The translations under genes were made by a program, and so were the position numbers. This document shows positions 26,029-34,823 of a DNA stretch of 64,000 bases, piece by piece. The notes beneath the pieces were generated by a model, which was not told where the DNA came from, ran no database searches, and was given only the letters and a program-made list of their open reading frames with translations. The DNA lies in NCBI RefSeq assembly GCF_000970025.1, contig NZ_CP009528.1, positions 2,033,168 through 2,097,167 of the forward strand, read 5' to 3'. This DNA is from Methanosarcina barkeri MS. Its GTDB lineage: Archaea > Halobacteriota > Methanosarcinia > Methanosarcinales > Methanosarcinaceae. The first letter of the stretch is position 1, and every line of letters begins with the position of its first letter.

Positions 26029-26869
26029 TACTCATCCCCCCAAACACAACCGAAGCATGTCGATTCGCCCAGCACTGGATATTTACTGCAACCGGAAGGG
26101 AAGCAGTGTGGCAGTGAGCTTTTTTTACACGCACTGCAAGGGCAGTTGTGCTGCCTCCAAGCCCCATACATCCTATTCCAAGGGCGTTTACAGCTTCAAA
26201 GATTTCTCGTTCCAGTCCCTCTATCGGGGCGTCAAGAGGCTCAAGAAGGGATTCTTTTGCAAGCCTGGCTGCCGCATCAAAAGAACCCCCAATACCGATT
26301 CCTATGGTCAGGGGAGGGCAGGGCATTCCTCCGGCGTTTACTATGGTTTCTAACACGAAGTTTTTGATACTTCCGGTTTCTGTAGGATTAAACATACGCA
26401 GCGAACTCATATTTTCCGAACCTGCGCCTTTAGGTGCAGCTGTGATCTTTAACTGGTTTCCGGGTACAATTTTCCAGTGAATATCCGGAATTCCAACTCC
26501 TGTATTGTTTCCGCTGTTCTTTCGGGTCAGGGGATCGACTGCGTTCGGCCGGAGAGGAATTTCGGCTGTTGCAAGTATCACTGCTTCTCTGATTGCAGCC
26601 TCAAGGTCAAAACCTGGCTGAAACTCGCTCCCGATTTCCGCAAAAAAAATCATTATGCCTGTGTCCTGGCACATGGGAACCCTGTGTTTTTTTGCAATTT
26701 CAAGGTTCTTCAGGATTGCCCGAAGCTGAAATTTTGCAACCTGATTTTCTTCTGCGGCCTCAGCTTTCCTGATTGCGTTTACTACATCATCAGGAAGCTC
26801 GGTTTCCGTTTTTCTTAAAAGGTCTGCAATAGACCGAATAAAACTTTCACGGCTAATTTTTGTAGACAA
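26018..26869 (-). CDS. fumA: Class I fumarate hydratase, alpha (N-terminal) subunit
   Basis: Catalytic iron-sulfur subunit, 283 residues. The cluster cysteines are C67 (VPMCQDTG), C184 (GGMPCPP) and C234 (GIGCMGLGG). The frame is open to 27019, but the extra 50 residues do not resemble fumarase. TTG 26869 follows the consensus archaeal Shine-Dalgarno GGTGATC by a few bases and gives the expected [17 protein letters not shown] start, so TTG is chosen. It precedes and overlaps fumB. Confidence 0.92.
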   Translation of the reverse strand: MSTKISRESFIRSIADLLRKTETELPDDVVNAIRKAEAAEENQVAKFQLRAILKNLEIAKKHRVPMCQDTGIMIFFAEIGSEFQPGFDLEAAIREAVILATAEIPLRPNAVDPLTRKNSGNNTGVGIPDIHWKIVPGNQLKITAAPKGAGSENMSSLRMFNPTETGSIKNFVLETIVNAGGMPCPPLTIGIGIGGSFDAAARLAKESLLEPLDAPIEGLEREIFEAVNALGIGCMGLGGSTTALAVRVKKAHCHTASLPVAVNIQCWANRHASVVFGGMSNGI

Positions 26870-27317
26870 AAGATCACCATTGTATAGGAGAAATGAACTC
26901 TTTAGAACAAAAGGCAGGCATGAATATATATCCTGCACCGGATACACAGTGAGCGCTTTATGAGATAAATTCCGGAACGCTTTTTTGTTTTTAACGTTTA
27001 AATATCGAGCGGCCCACATTCTGGAATTGTGCAGTCGGCTGGGATGAAGGAGTTAGATTAAAGGGCTCTGTAGAAATCCTCTGCAATAAAGGATTTTCAT
27101 TAATTTGAACTCAATAGCTATAGGTTTAGGAGAAGTTTAGATATTGCAAAATGTGGTCTGTTTCGTCAGTGACCTGCCACAACAATTGAAGAAAAAGAAG
27201 GAAAGAGAGCAGGATTTGAAGCATCACTTTCGAATCCCAAAAATACGTGGGTCTAATATTGCGCTTCTTATTCCCTCATTTGAAATGTTTAGTCATCAAG
27301 TTTTGCGTTCTTTTAGT
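26870..27317. other. Intergenic region upstream of fumA
   Basis: About 450 bases. The fumA promoter should lie near 26900-27010 on the minus strand. Nothing else supportable is seen; the right part borders the 3' end of a TPR protein gene. Confidence 0.45.
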
Positions 27318-27845
27318 TTACTGTTCTACGTTGCTGCCCTGATCCCTTTCAGAGGTCCTATTGCGAGCGGAACGAAGATGACGAGCACTACGATCCCTAT
27401 GATTTTTCTCCGGTTCGATTTCCATCGCTTTCTCAAATGCTTGCCGAGCTTCGTTGTACTTCTTAAGGATTCCTAGAATAATTCCTTTATTATGCCATGC
27501 CTGTGCATTCGAGGGTTCGAGTTCTGTCACTTTTTCAAATATTTGCAGGGCCTCGTCATATTTTTTAAAATTCCTTAGATTCACTCCTTTCTCAATCAAA
27601 GTTCCAATGTCATCTGACTTACTCTTAGATAATTCTAGATCATTGTCTTTAATCAATGTATCAGGATTCTCTTGTTCCATTTTGATCTTCTTAACGAAGA
27701 CCTTCACATCATATTGCGTTTTACCGTTTTTAGGGATGTAATCCCGTCCAACATAGCAATTACCAGTAACGCCTATTACCCTATTTGGAATCTCAATCCA
27801 AACATCGGCATCAAGGCAATGAAATTGGTTAGGAGGTTCGTACAT
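27318..27845 (-). CDS. TPR protein with a frameshifted C-terminal transmembrane anchor
   Basis: A 175-codon frame: an N-terminal beta-rich segment (about 1-55, FHCLDADVWIEIPNRVIGVTG), a linker, then two TPR units (about 80-147, NAQAWHNKGIILGILKKYNE and relatives). After EPEK the frame becomes Arg/Ser-rich nonsense (NHRDRSARHLRSARNRTSER). Removing one A from the A5 run at 27403-27407 gives EKIIGIVVLVIFVPLAIGPL and stop at 27326, a clean hydrophobic helix. The original protein was therefore probably tail-anchored, and this copy carries a +1 frameshift, real or a sequencing error. Confidence 0.75.
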   Translation of the reverse strand: MYEPPNQFHCLDADVWIEIPNRVIGVTGNCYVGRDYIPKNGKTQYDVKVFVKKIKMEQENPDTLIKDNDLELSKSKSDDIGTLIEKGVNLRNFKKYDEALQIFEKVTELEPSNAQAWHNKGIILGILKKYNEARQAFEKAMEIEPEKNHRDRSARHLRSARNRTSERDQGSNVEQ

Positions 27846-27977
27846 ATTTTTATATCTCCATATTACTATATGTTTTAAATGTATTTAAATGATTATATCG
27901 TTATATATAAAATATTAAAACAAAAAACAATCATGAAAAGTAGACATTCAGATTAACAGACGAAAAAATACAGAGCC

Positions 27978-28023
27978 GGTTAAAGCCATTTTTACATTCA
28001 GATATGAAGCAAGTAAAACAGGC
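27978..28023. repeat. 3'-flank repeat, copy 1
   Basis: A ~46-base sequence (aaagcc[a/g]tttttacat.. and gaagcaagtaaaacaggca) recurring at 29556-29600. Each copy lies just downstream of the stop of a minus-strand gene (28039 and 29638). Confidence 0.8.
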
Positions 28024-28038
28024 AGTTGTATTATGACC

Positions 28039-28275
28039 TTAGATAATTTCGAAGTATGCAATAAGTTGCGGATACAAAGACGTTTTCATTTTAATTCCAC
28101 TCAAGGTCTCAAACTGTTGTTTCACAGCCTCATCTCCTATGACTGATTTTACACCATTTGGCGCATCCATAACAAGAAATTCGTCGCTTTTAAGCCATCC
28201 TTTGGCTCGCACAATATCTCGCGGTATAATAAGCCAACCGCTTTCACTGATAGCTTTTTGTTGTAGTTTTGCCAT
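28039..28275 (-). CDS. AbrB/SpoVT-like swapped-hairpin DNA-binding protein
   Basis: A small protein of 78 residues (from ATG 28275) starting MAKLQQKAISESGWLIIPRD and continuing IVRAKGWLKSDEFLV, which fits the beta-hairpin/PxxI pattern of AbrB-type domains (residues 3-40). The C-terminal half (about 45-78) is not recognised. AbrB-like proteins act as transcription factors or antitoxins, but no toxin partner is seen nearby. The frame is open to 28347, and neither start has a strong Shine-Dalgarno. Confidence 0.6.
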   Translation of the reverse strand: MAKLQQKAISESGWLIIPRDIVRAKGWLKSDEFLVMDAPNGVKSVIGDEAVKQQFETLSGIKMKTSLYPQLIAYFEII

Positions 28276-28438
28276 AATTCCGAAGGGATTCTTTCGAGTA
28301 TATATTTCACTGGCTAGTTGGCTGGGTAGCCTATCAGTACTACTCAAATCTCTAAAAGATTACAGATTTACCTATTTTTCAAAACAAGTATATTTGCGAG
28401 CACATTACGCATGTACATATAGGTGATCCCAAAAGATA

Positions 28439-29053
28439 TTAAAACGTATCAGCTATTACCATGAAGAATAAACCAACGATAAAAACAGCTATTGAAGATA
28501 CAAAAAAAGAGTAATAGGCTACAGTACTTTCTCCCATCAAACCTACTATAAAGTGGATCATATTTGAAAATGCTGCAATGAGAGAAAGTGCAAAAGGCAA
28601 CATCAATTTTTTTCTTTTTTCTTCTGGGACAGAGAGGCAGAAAAGTGCAACGGCAACGGAAAAGAATATAGTAATGATGCTTATGGTAGTGGAATCAAAG
28701 GTGACAAAGTTGGAAAGGAATGGCTGACCATAAAAGAGGTTAACAGCGTTTGGGCTAAATGGAACCATAAACGTAAGATCCCTTACAAACGTATTAAGAA
28801 TAATTCCAACAAGAAATGGAACTCCCCAATACCACCTAGGTGATATTCTTCTCATATTTTTAATAAAAACTAAAATTCCAATTGCAGGAAGAACCAGTGA
28901 AAAGAGATATAGCGTCAGGAGATTAATAAGCTCTCTATAAGGCATATTCGGTGTAATATACTTACAAATAACGAATTCGATCCACATAGCTAAAAAAGTG
29001 AGTGATATTAGGAACAATGATACTCTTGTCTGACGTATTGATTCTTGCTTCAT
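28439..29053 (-). CDS. Six-helix membrane protein of unknown function
   Basis: A 204-residue integral membrane protein with about six hydrophobic segments (near 9-31, 38-62, 75-95, 113-138, 148-170 and 178-202). An Asn/Pro-rich loop (MVPFSPNAVNLFYG) lies in the middle. I do not recognise a family. It lies in the accessory island with the HEAT-repeat genes and is oriented the same way, but a 584-base gap separates it from them. Confidence 0.65.
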   Translation of the reverse strand: MKQESIRQTRVSLFLISLTFLAMWIEFVICKYITPNMPYRELINLLTLYLFSLVLPAIGILVFIKNMRRISPRWYWGVPFLVGIILNTFVRDLTFMVPFSPNAVNLFYGQPFLSNFVTFDSTTISIITIFFSVAVALFCLSVPEEKRKKLMLPFALSLIAAFSNMIHFIVGLMGESTVAYYSFFVSSIAVFIVGLFFMVIADTF

Positions 29054-29637
29054 AGCATAGCTCCAAAGTACAACGTCCGCATAATTTGTATTAACCGATG
29101 CTTGACTGTCAAAATAACTAATGATATAGTAGACAATATCTTAAGCTCTGTGTCGTTATCTTAACTATGTCGCAAAATTCTCAAAAGTTTGACGATTGGA
29201 TGGTCAATTTGTATCTGATTAGGGACCTTCAAAATTATTCGAAATAACCAGTTGTATAAACGCTTTATTCTTGGAAAAAATGATTAATTTTAATTTTCCC
29301 ATCAAAAATACACTTTAATCTGATCTAAAAACCAATTTTATCCAGTTAATAAGCGTTAAATTTATTGAGGAAGTCCTTTAATCCTCCTCTGGTGTTTGCT
29401 TATGAAACCTCTGTTTATCCCAATAAACGAAGATTACAAGTGAAAATTGCTTTCAGAGATATTAAACGTTTTTGATTTACGATCTATTATATCTATCTTT
29501 ATTAATTATAAAAAATGATTAAAACGCTTGGCTGATATTTAAGAAAAAAGCACCATAAAGCCGTTTTTACATCCATGTATAAAGCAAGTAAAACAGGCAA
29601 TAACATCTCGTTGACTGATCGCTAAAAATAACACACT
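29054..29637. other. Intergenic region between membrane protein and HEAT genes
   Basis: No gene seen. Includes the second 3'-flank repeat (29556-29600) just after the HEAT gene and AT-rich DNA otherwise. Confidence 0.55.
29556..29600. repeat. 3'-flank repeat, copy 2
   Basis: Second copy of the ~46-base sequence at 27978-28023, about 85 percent identical by eye, starting some 38 bases after the stop of the larger HEAT gene. Confidence 0.8.
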
Positions 29638-31692
29638 TCAAGTTAACTGCTCAACAATATCTTCTCTGTCTTTCATTAATAAATAACCTTTAATTTTGTT
29701 AGCTAATCTTTTTGGAAGCTCAGACAATTTGCTAATATTCTCTCCTTTTATCCTTTGCAAATCTTCTTTAAGTTCAGCATAAGAAATTTCTTGTAAAGGA
29801 ATCGTTGTTATTAGCGCTGCACCTGTTCCCAAAATCTCAATCCCTGAAGAAATTTCAATTTCTTGTGTTATGCCAGGGCTTAAGCTAATCCTTATCTCAT
29901 TAATTTCTTGAGAAAGACCATCTACTTTTGTTCCTAATTCTTGACCTACTTTGTTGATATTTTCTACTACAACATCTTCAGGAACTACTGTGATAGTAGG
30001 AATTTGCTCAATCACGAAAAGTAGGGCTTCATATTGTTTTATCAGATTTCTTTCGTATCTCATTGCTTCAATCTTATTCAAAACATACTCATTTTCGGAA
30101 ACGTATCCAATTTTCTTTTTTAAAACATATGCAATATCCTCTACCTTTTGTGTCATTTCTTCTGGACTACCCATTTCCCATTTTTGAACTTCCCTACAAA
30201 CAGAGTATGCAATTTTTTCTGTGACGGTTCCTTGAGATTGCTTGTATGTATTTTTTGCTTTCTCTTGAATCTCTTCTAGGATTCTTTTTATATTTCTATC
30301 CAGAATAGGTAGTCCTTTTCTCATAACTTCTGTCGCTAACGGTGCTGTTTCTTCAGTATCTTTCATTAGTTCTACTGCACGATCACAGTATTTTCTATAG
30401 AAATTAAGCTCGCCTTTCATCGCCTGTATGTCTAGAGTTTCCAAATTCTGGACTTCTTTTAATGCTTCTGCGAGGTTTTCAACAGCTTCAAAAAGCTGTT
30501 TCTTGCTTTCTGAGTCTTCAATTGCAGCTTCAGCTTCTTCCAGATATTTGTTCACTTCTTCTCTAGCTTCCTGTTTTTTGAAAATAATTGTATGGAATGA
30601 GCGATAAAAAGGGAGACAAAACTGAGCTGGATTAAAGCCAAATGCTTCCTTTGCTGCGATTTCGAAAAATTCTATTGCCTTTTCTAATTCTTTTTTGTAA
30701 TCTTCATATGTTTCTGCCAGGGAAGCCATGAATATCGAAACTCTTCCAAGAGAATGATTTGAGAAGGATCTCACCAGCGAATCTTCATCATTGGCCAGTC
30801 TATGTAAATCATTCCATGCCTGTTGTTTGTCTGGCACATGAGAAAATGCAGAACCAAGAGCCCAGGATGCATGAGACTTTACATTGCTGTTTTTATCATT
30901 GGTGAGTCTATGTAAATTATTCCATGCTTGTTGCTTATCTGGCACTTGAGAAAATGCAGAACCAAGAGCTGAGGTAGCACCAGACCTCACATAACTGTCT
31001 TCATCATTGGTGAGTCTATGTAAATCATTCCATGCCTGTTGTTTATCTACCACTTGAGAAAACACAAAACCAAGAACAGAGGAAGCATCAGATCTCACAT
31101 AACTGTCTTCATCATTGGTGAGTCTATGTAAATCATTCCATGCCTGTTGTTTATCTGGCACTTGAGAAAACGCAGAACCAAGAGCTGAGACAGCACCAGA
31201 CCTCACATAACTGTTTTCATTATTAGTCAGTCTATGTAAGTCATTCCATGCCTGTTGCTTATCTGGCACTTGAGAAAATACAGAACCAAGAGCGAAGACA
31301 GCACTATTGTTCACCTCATACCTGTCTTCATCATTGGTCAATCTAAATAAGTCATTCCATGCCTGTTGCTTATCCGGCACTTGAGAAAACGCAGACCTAA
31401 GAGCCCAGGCAACACAATATCTCACATCACTGTTTTCATCACTGGTCAGTCTATGTAAGTCATTCCATGCTTGTTGCTTATCTGGCACTTGAGAAAATAC
31501 AGAACCAAGAGCGAAGGCAGCACTATGCCTAACATCACTGTTTTCATCACTGGTCAGTCTATGTAAGTCATTCCATGCTTGTTGTTTATCCGGCATGTAT
31601 GAAAAATAAAATTTTAATTCCTCTAACGCATGTATACGCTCTTTTGGATCATCGCTTAGACATTGATTGTGAATTTTCTCTTGGTCGACCAA
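29638..31692 (-). CDS. HEAT-repeat protein with eight near-identical 36-residue repeats (larger paralogue)
   Basis: A 684-residue protein. A 33-residue cap (MVDQEKIHNQCLSDDPKERI...) is followed from residue 34 by seven complete repeats plus an eighth that merges into the next domain (about 34-320). Each repeat reads PDKQQAWNDLHRLTNDEDSY then VRSGA.SALGSAFSQV; the scaffold is almost invariant, while positions around 19-20 and 23-28 vary. Repeat 3 has one extra residue. A mostly helical region follows (about 320-590, KKQEAREEVNKYLEEAEAAI), shared with the neighbour, then a unique tail with coiled-coil character. Start is TTG with GGTG eight bases upstream. The repeats suggest a protein-binding sensor; function unknown. 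Confidence 0.85.
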   Translation of the reverse strand: MVDQEKIHNQCLSDDPKERIHALEELKFYFSYMPDKQQAWNDLHRLTSDENSDVRHSAAFALGSVFSQVPDKQQAWNDLHRLTSDENSDVRYCVAWALRSAFSQVPDKQQAWNDLFRLTNDEDRYEVNNSAVFALGSVFSQVPDKQQAWNDLHRLTNNENSYVRSGAVSALGSAFSQVPDKQQAWNDLHRLTNDEDSYVRSDASSVLGFVFSQVVDKQQAWNDLHRLTNDEDSYVRSGATSALGSAFSQVPDKQQAWNNLHRLTNDKNSNVKSHASWALGSAFSHVPDKQQAWNDLHRLANDEDSLVRSFSNHSLGRVSIFMASLAETYEDYKKELEKAIEFFEIAAKEAFGFNPAQFCLPFYRSFHTIIFKKQEAREEVNKYLEEAEAAIEDSESKKQLFEAVENLAEALKEVQNLETLDIQAMKGELNFYRKYCDRAVELMKDTEETAPLATEVMRKGLPILDRNIKRILEEIQEKAKNTYKQSQGTVTEKIAYSVCREVQKWEMGSPEEMTQKVEDIAYVLKKKIGYVSENEYVLNKIEAMRYERNLIKQYEALLFVIEQIPTITVVPEDVVVENINKVGQELGTKVDGLSQEINEIRISLSPGITQEIEISSGIEILGTGAALITTIPLQEISYAELKEDLQRIKGENISKLSELPKRLANKIKGYLLMKDREDIVEQLT
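30730..31593 (-). repeat. 108-bp tandem repeats coding for HEAT units (larger paralogue)
   Basis: Eight head-to-tail ~108-base units inside the larger HEAT gene, several almost identical at the DNA level (for example the shared phrases tcattccatgcctgttg and ttatctggcacttgagaaaa). Such uniformity implies recent copying or gene conversion between units. Confidence 0.9.
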
Positions 31693-31779
31693 CTGCCAAA
31701 CACCAGAAATTTGTATAATATTTGACGCTTAAAATGGTTTCGTTTTAGTTGTTGCTTAACTTGAGCGTATTTCTTTTTC

Positions 31780-33585
31780 TTAAGTTCTTTTTGTCATGCT
31801 ACTCAAGAGATTCAAAATCTGAGGAGGAATTGGAACTCCTAAAGTTGCCATTGACATTAACTGAAAAACAAGCTTTACAATTTCTTCAGCTGCATAAGTG
31901 ACAACAATCTCTTTTGTGACATCTTTTCCGAATGATTTTATAGGGTGTTTGACTTTATCGAACACCGATCTAATATTTAAAATACTACTTTTTGATTCTT
32001 CTTTTTCCTCTTGAGATGCTGAAGAGTTGTCTATCTCCTCAATTAGTATATTTTCTTTTTCGAGAACTTCTCTAAGAAAACTTTCAAGAGTCTCTTTATC
32101 ACATTTTTGTGTCAATTCAAGAATATTCTTAGAAAAGGTTTGGATAAGTTCTCCTTCTCTTCCACCTACTTCAGTAGAAAGCATATCTAGCTTTTCAAGA
32201 CCTGTATCTAGCGTTTTTTGAATCAAATCCAATTTGGTTTCAATGCTGATAGTTTTATCGTAAATGAGATCCAGCTTGAAGAATTTACGATCTAATTCTT
32301 TCTCTGTTATTACCTTCATAGTTGGGATTTGCGCAATTACAAAAAGTAGAATTCCATATTGTTTATTCAGATCTATTTCATTCCTCATTAACTCAATTTT
32401 GCTTATAATATATTCATTCTCAGGAACGTCTGCTACTTTATTTTTTAGGATATAAGCAAGGTCCTCTATATTTTGGACCATTTTTTTGGGATCACTTATT
32501 TCCCATTTCTGAACTTCTCTACTGACAGCGCATGCGATTTCTTGTGTAGCAGTTCCTTGCGATACCTGACACGCTGTCTTTGCTTTCTCTTGAATTTCTT
32601 CGAGAAGCTCTTTTAGATTTCTATCTAGAATGGGCAGCCCTTTTCTCAGAACTTTTGTCGCAAACGGTGCTTTTTCGTCAGTGCATTTCATTAGTTCTGC
32701 AGCATGATCACAGTATTTTCTATAGAAGTTAAGCTCATCTTTCATCGCCTGTAAATCTAGAGTTTCCAAATTCTGGACTTCTTTTAATGCTTCTGCGAGG
32801 TTTTGGACAGCTTCAAAAAGCTGTTTTTTGCTCTCTGAGCTTCCAATTACAGATTTAGCTTCTTCTAGATATTTGTTCACTTCTTCTTTAGCTTCCTGTT
32901 TTTTGAAAATAATTGTATGGAATGAGCGATAAAAAGGAAGGCAAAATTGAGCAGGATTATCCCAACCATATGATTCCTCTGCTGCAGTTTCGAAAAATTC
33001 TATTGCCTTTTCCAGCTCTTTTTTGTAATCTTCATCTGTTTCTGCCTGGGAAGCCATAAATATTAAAATTCTTCCAAGAGAATGATTTGAGAAGGTTCTT
33101 ACATCACCGTCTTCATCATTAGTCAGTCTATGTAAGTCATTCCATGCCTGTTGTTTATCTGGCAATTGAGGAAAAGCAGAACCAAGAGAAGAGGCGGCAC
33201 TAGACCTCACACCACTGTCTTCATCATTAGTCAGTCTATGTAAGTCATTCCATGCCTGTTGTTTATCTGGCAATTGAGAATATGCAGAGCCAAGAGCTTC
33301 GGCAGCAATATATCTTACACTACAGTCTTCATCATTGGTCAGTCTGTGTAAATCATCCCATGCCTGTTGTTTATCTGGCACTTGAGAAAACGCAGAACCA
33401 AGAGCAGAAGCAGCCCAATGACTCACATGACTGTCTTCATCCTTGGTCAATCTAAGTAAATCACTCCATGATTGTTGTTTATCTGGCATGAGAGAGAAGA
33501 ATTCCTCTAATTGCTCTAACGCATGTATACGCTCTTTTAGATCATCGCTTAGACATTGATTGTGAATTTTCTCCTGGTCGACCAA
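31780..33585 (-). CDS. HEAT-repeat protein with four 36-residue repeats (smaller paralogue)
   Basis: A 601-residue paralogue lying 87 bases upstream of the larger one. It shares the cap (MVDQEKIHNQCLSDD) and the same PDKQQ[A/S]W repeat but has only four copies (residues 34 to about 177). The following helical region (KKQEAKEEVNKYLEEAKSVI, KGLPILDRN) matches the neighbour up to about residue 430. The C-terminal ~170 residues are unrelated to the neighbour: a coiled-coil region, then VTYAAEEIVKLVFQLMSMAT and a hydrophobic end. Same TTG start with GGTG. The two proteins look like one recognition scaffold with different C-terminal outputs. Confidence 0.85.
   Translation of the reverse strand: MVDQEKIHNQCLSDDLKERIHALEQLEEFFSLMPDKQQSWSDLLRLTKDEDSHVSHWAASALGSAFSQVPDKQQAWDDLHRLTNDEDCSVRYIAAEALGSAYSQLPDKQQAWNDLHRLTNDEDSGVRSSAASSLGSAFPQLPDKQQAWNDLHRLTNDEDGDVRTFSNHSLGRILIFMASQAETDEDYKKELEKAIEFFETAAEESYGWDNPAQFCLPFYRSFHTIIFKKQEAKEEVNKYLEEAKSVIGSSESKKQLFEAVQNLAEALKEVQNLETLDLQAMKDELNFYRKYCDHAAELMKCTDEKAPFATKVLRKGLPILDRNLKELLEEIQEKAKTACQVSQGTATQEIACAVSREVQKWEISDPKKMVQNIEDLAYILKNKVADVPENEYIISKIELMRNEIDLNKQYGILLFVIAQIPTMKVITEKELDRKFFKLDLIYDKTISIETKLDLIQKTLDTGLEKLDMLSTEVGGREGELIQTFSKNILELTQKCDKETLESFLREVLEKENILIEEIDNSSASQEEKEESKSSILNIRSVFDKVKHPIKSFGKDVTKEIVVTYAAEEIVKLVFQLMSMATLGVPIPPQILNLLSSMTKRT
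33050..33486 (-). repeat. 108-bp tandem repeats coding for HEAT units (smaller paralogue)
   Basis: Four 108-base units, near-identical to each other and to those of the adjacent paralogue, so recombination between the two genes is possible. Confidence 0.9.
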
Positions 33586-33649
33586 CTGCCAAACACCGTA
33601 AAATCATATTAAGTAGGTGTTTAAAAATTTTTCTTTTTGGTTTTCGAGA

Positions 33650-34125
33650 ATGTGTTTTATCCCGAAATTATTTCGCTTTTTTAATTTATTTATTTCAATT
33701 ACATATCGAACTGACTTTCCGCAGATGTTCTCAAAAAAACAACAATTTTCCTGCTATCGGTTTTGGAGAATTTCTCAAAAATCTCTTGTATTATCTCAAC
33801 TGAAGCTTTGGGAAATCGAGTTGAAAGTTTTCATTGAAGGTAAAAATGCCGAAAATTGTAGGACATTTTAAAAATATATCTTTGAACATCACATGCAATT
33901 AGCAGAAAAAACGATAGCAGAAAAAATTGTGAAAATTGTAAGGACATCTGCGGAAAGAGATATCGTATACAGTTGACCCACTATTTTACTCCAACTTATA
34001 ACTTGTTTCATTTTACATGATTATTTCACAATACCAATATGAGATTGGAACTTACTCAATGTTTAACTTTTTGCGCCGTTTGCTGCTGTATCGTGTATTG
34101 AACTTTCAAACGGTTTTGGATATAT
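33650..34125 (+). repeat. Dispersed repeat B, copy interrupted by the MITE
   Basis: Sequence 33650-33708 continued at 33966-34125 matches 59355-59585 with only scattered differences (shared phrases: attacatatcgtatacag, actattttactccaac, cttgtttcattttacatg, gagattggaacttactca). It has no credible reading frame. The region 33586-34360 holds no gene. Confidence 0.88.
33709..33959. mobile_element. ~250-bp MITE-like insertion with terminal inverted repeats and 6-bp target duplication
   Basis: Inverted ends ctttccgcagatgt (33715-33728) and acatctgcggaaag (33944-33957) bracket a short non-coding core. It is flanked by atatcg on both sides (33703-33708 and 33960-33965). The surrounding sequence is a dispersed repeat whose other copy at 59.4 kb reads straight through acatatcgtatacag, so that copy is the empty site. 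The same end sequence occurs at 38746-38759 and, shortened, at 58207-58216. Confidence 0.85.
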
Positions 34126-34360
34126 CACAGTCTCCGAAAATAAATGAATCTCTTTAATTGAAACTCTTAAATCAAAAAATCAGTGAAAAACCGACAATCA
34201 GTTAAAAAGTCAAGGCTAAGGATAAATCGGAAGTAATTAATCAAATTTAAAAAGTGAACCTTTCTGATAAAGCAAATCCTTAGCTTTCCTGACGAATTTG
34301 AGAATTGAAAATCGTTATCAGGTATATTATTTAGCATGAAAGTACATGAGAAAATCTTCC

Positions 34361-34660
34361 TCACGTGCTCTCTTCATCTCCTTTTTCCGTTATTGCAAAT
34401 ATTTCACTAATTATTTTTATTCGTTCATCAACTGAGAATATCTCGGTCTCAACAATCTTCCTCTTTTGAATTTCTCCTTTTTTATATCCAATTTTATCTT
34501 CGTATATCTCATCGTTTACGATAAGATGCCATATTATCGTTGCAATTTTCCTTGCCAAGGCAATAATTGCCTTGGCATGTCCAATTGACTTCTTTTTTTT
34601 GTTAAAAAACTCTTTTAACCTGCTATTTTTCTTTCTTCTGTAAATTTTGCTATATACCCT
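34361..34660 (-). pseudogene. IS110-family transposase C-terminal fragment
   Basis: About 100 codons of the C-terminal part of an IS110/IS116/IS902 transposase: YRRKKNSRLKEFFNKKKKSI, GHAKAIIALARKIATIIWHL, then VNDEIYEDKIGYKKGEIQKR. The upstream frame is closed by TAA at 34663-34661, and the catalytic DEDD and most of the protein are missing. A relic at the right border of the accessory island. Confidence 0.85.
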
Positions 34661-34823
34661 TTAGTCTTCTCTTTTTCCTTTTTACGAATAAGCAGCAATA
34701 AACTAAACTGAAATTATCCTTTATACGAGTTCTATGGATCCGTTAATTCTGTTAATCTGTTAATTCTATTGATCTGTTAATTCTATCGAGATCTTTTTGA
34801 TTAGAACTCTTTTCATGAAGTAT

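Noticed and set aside
29638-33585. HEAT proteins as members of a known antiviral system
   Set aside because: No nuclease, TIR, protease or other recognisable effector motif and no known defence partner could be seen; kept only as a hypothesis.
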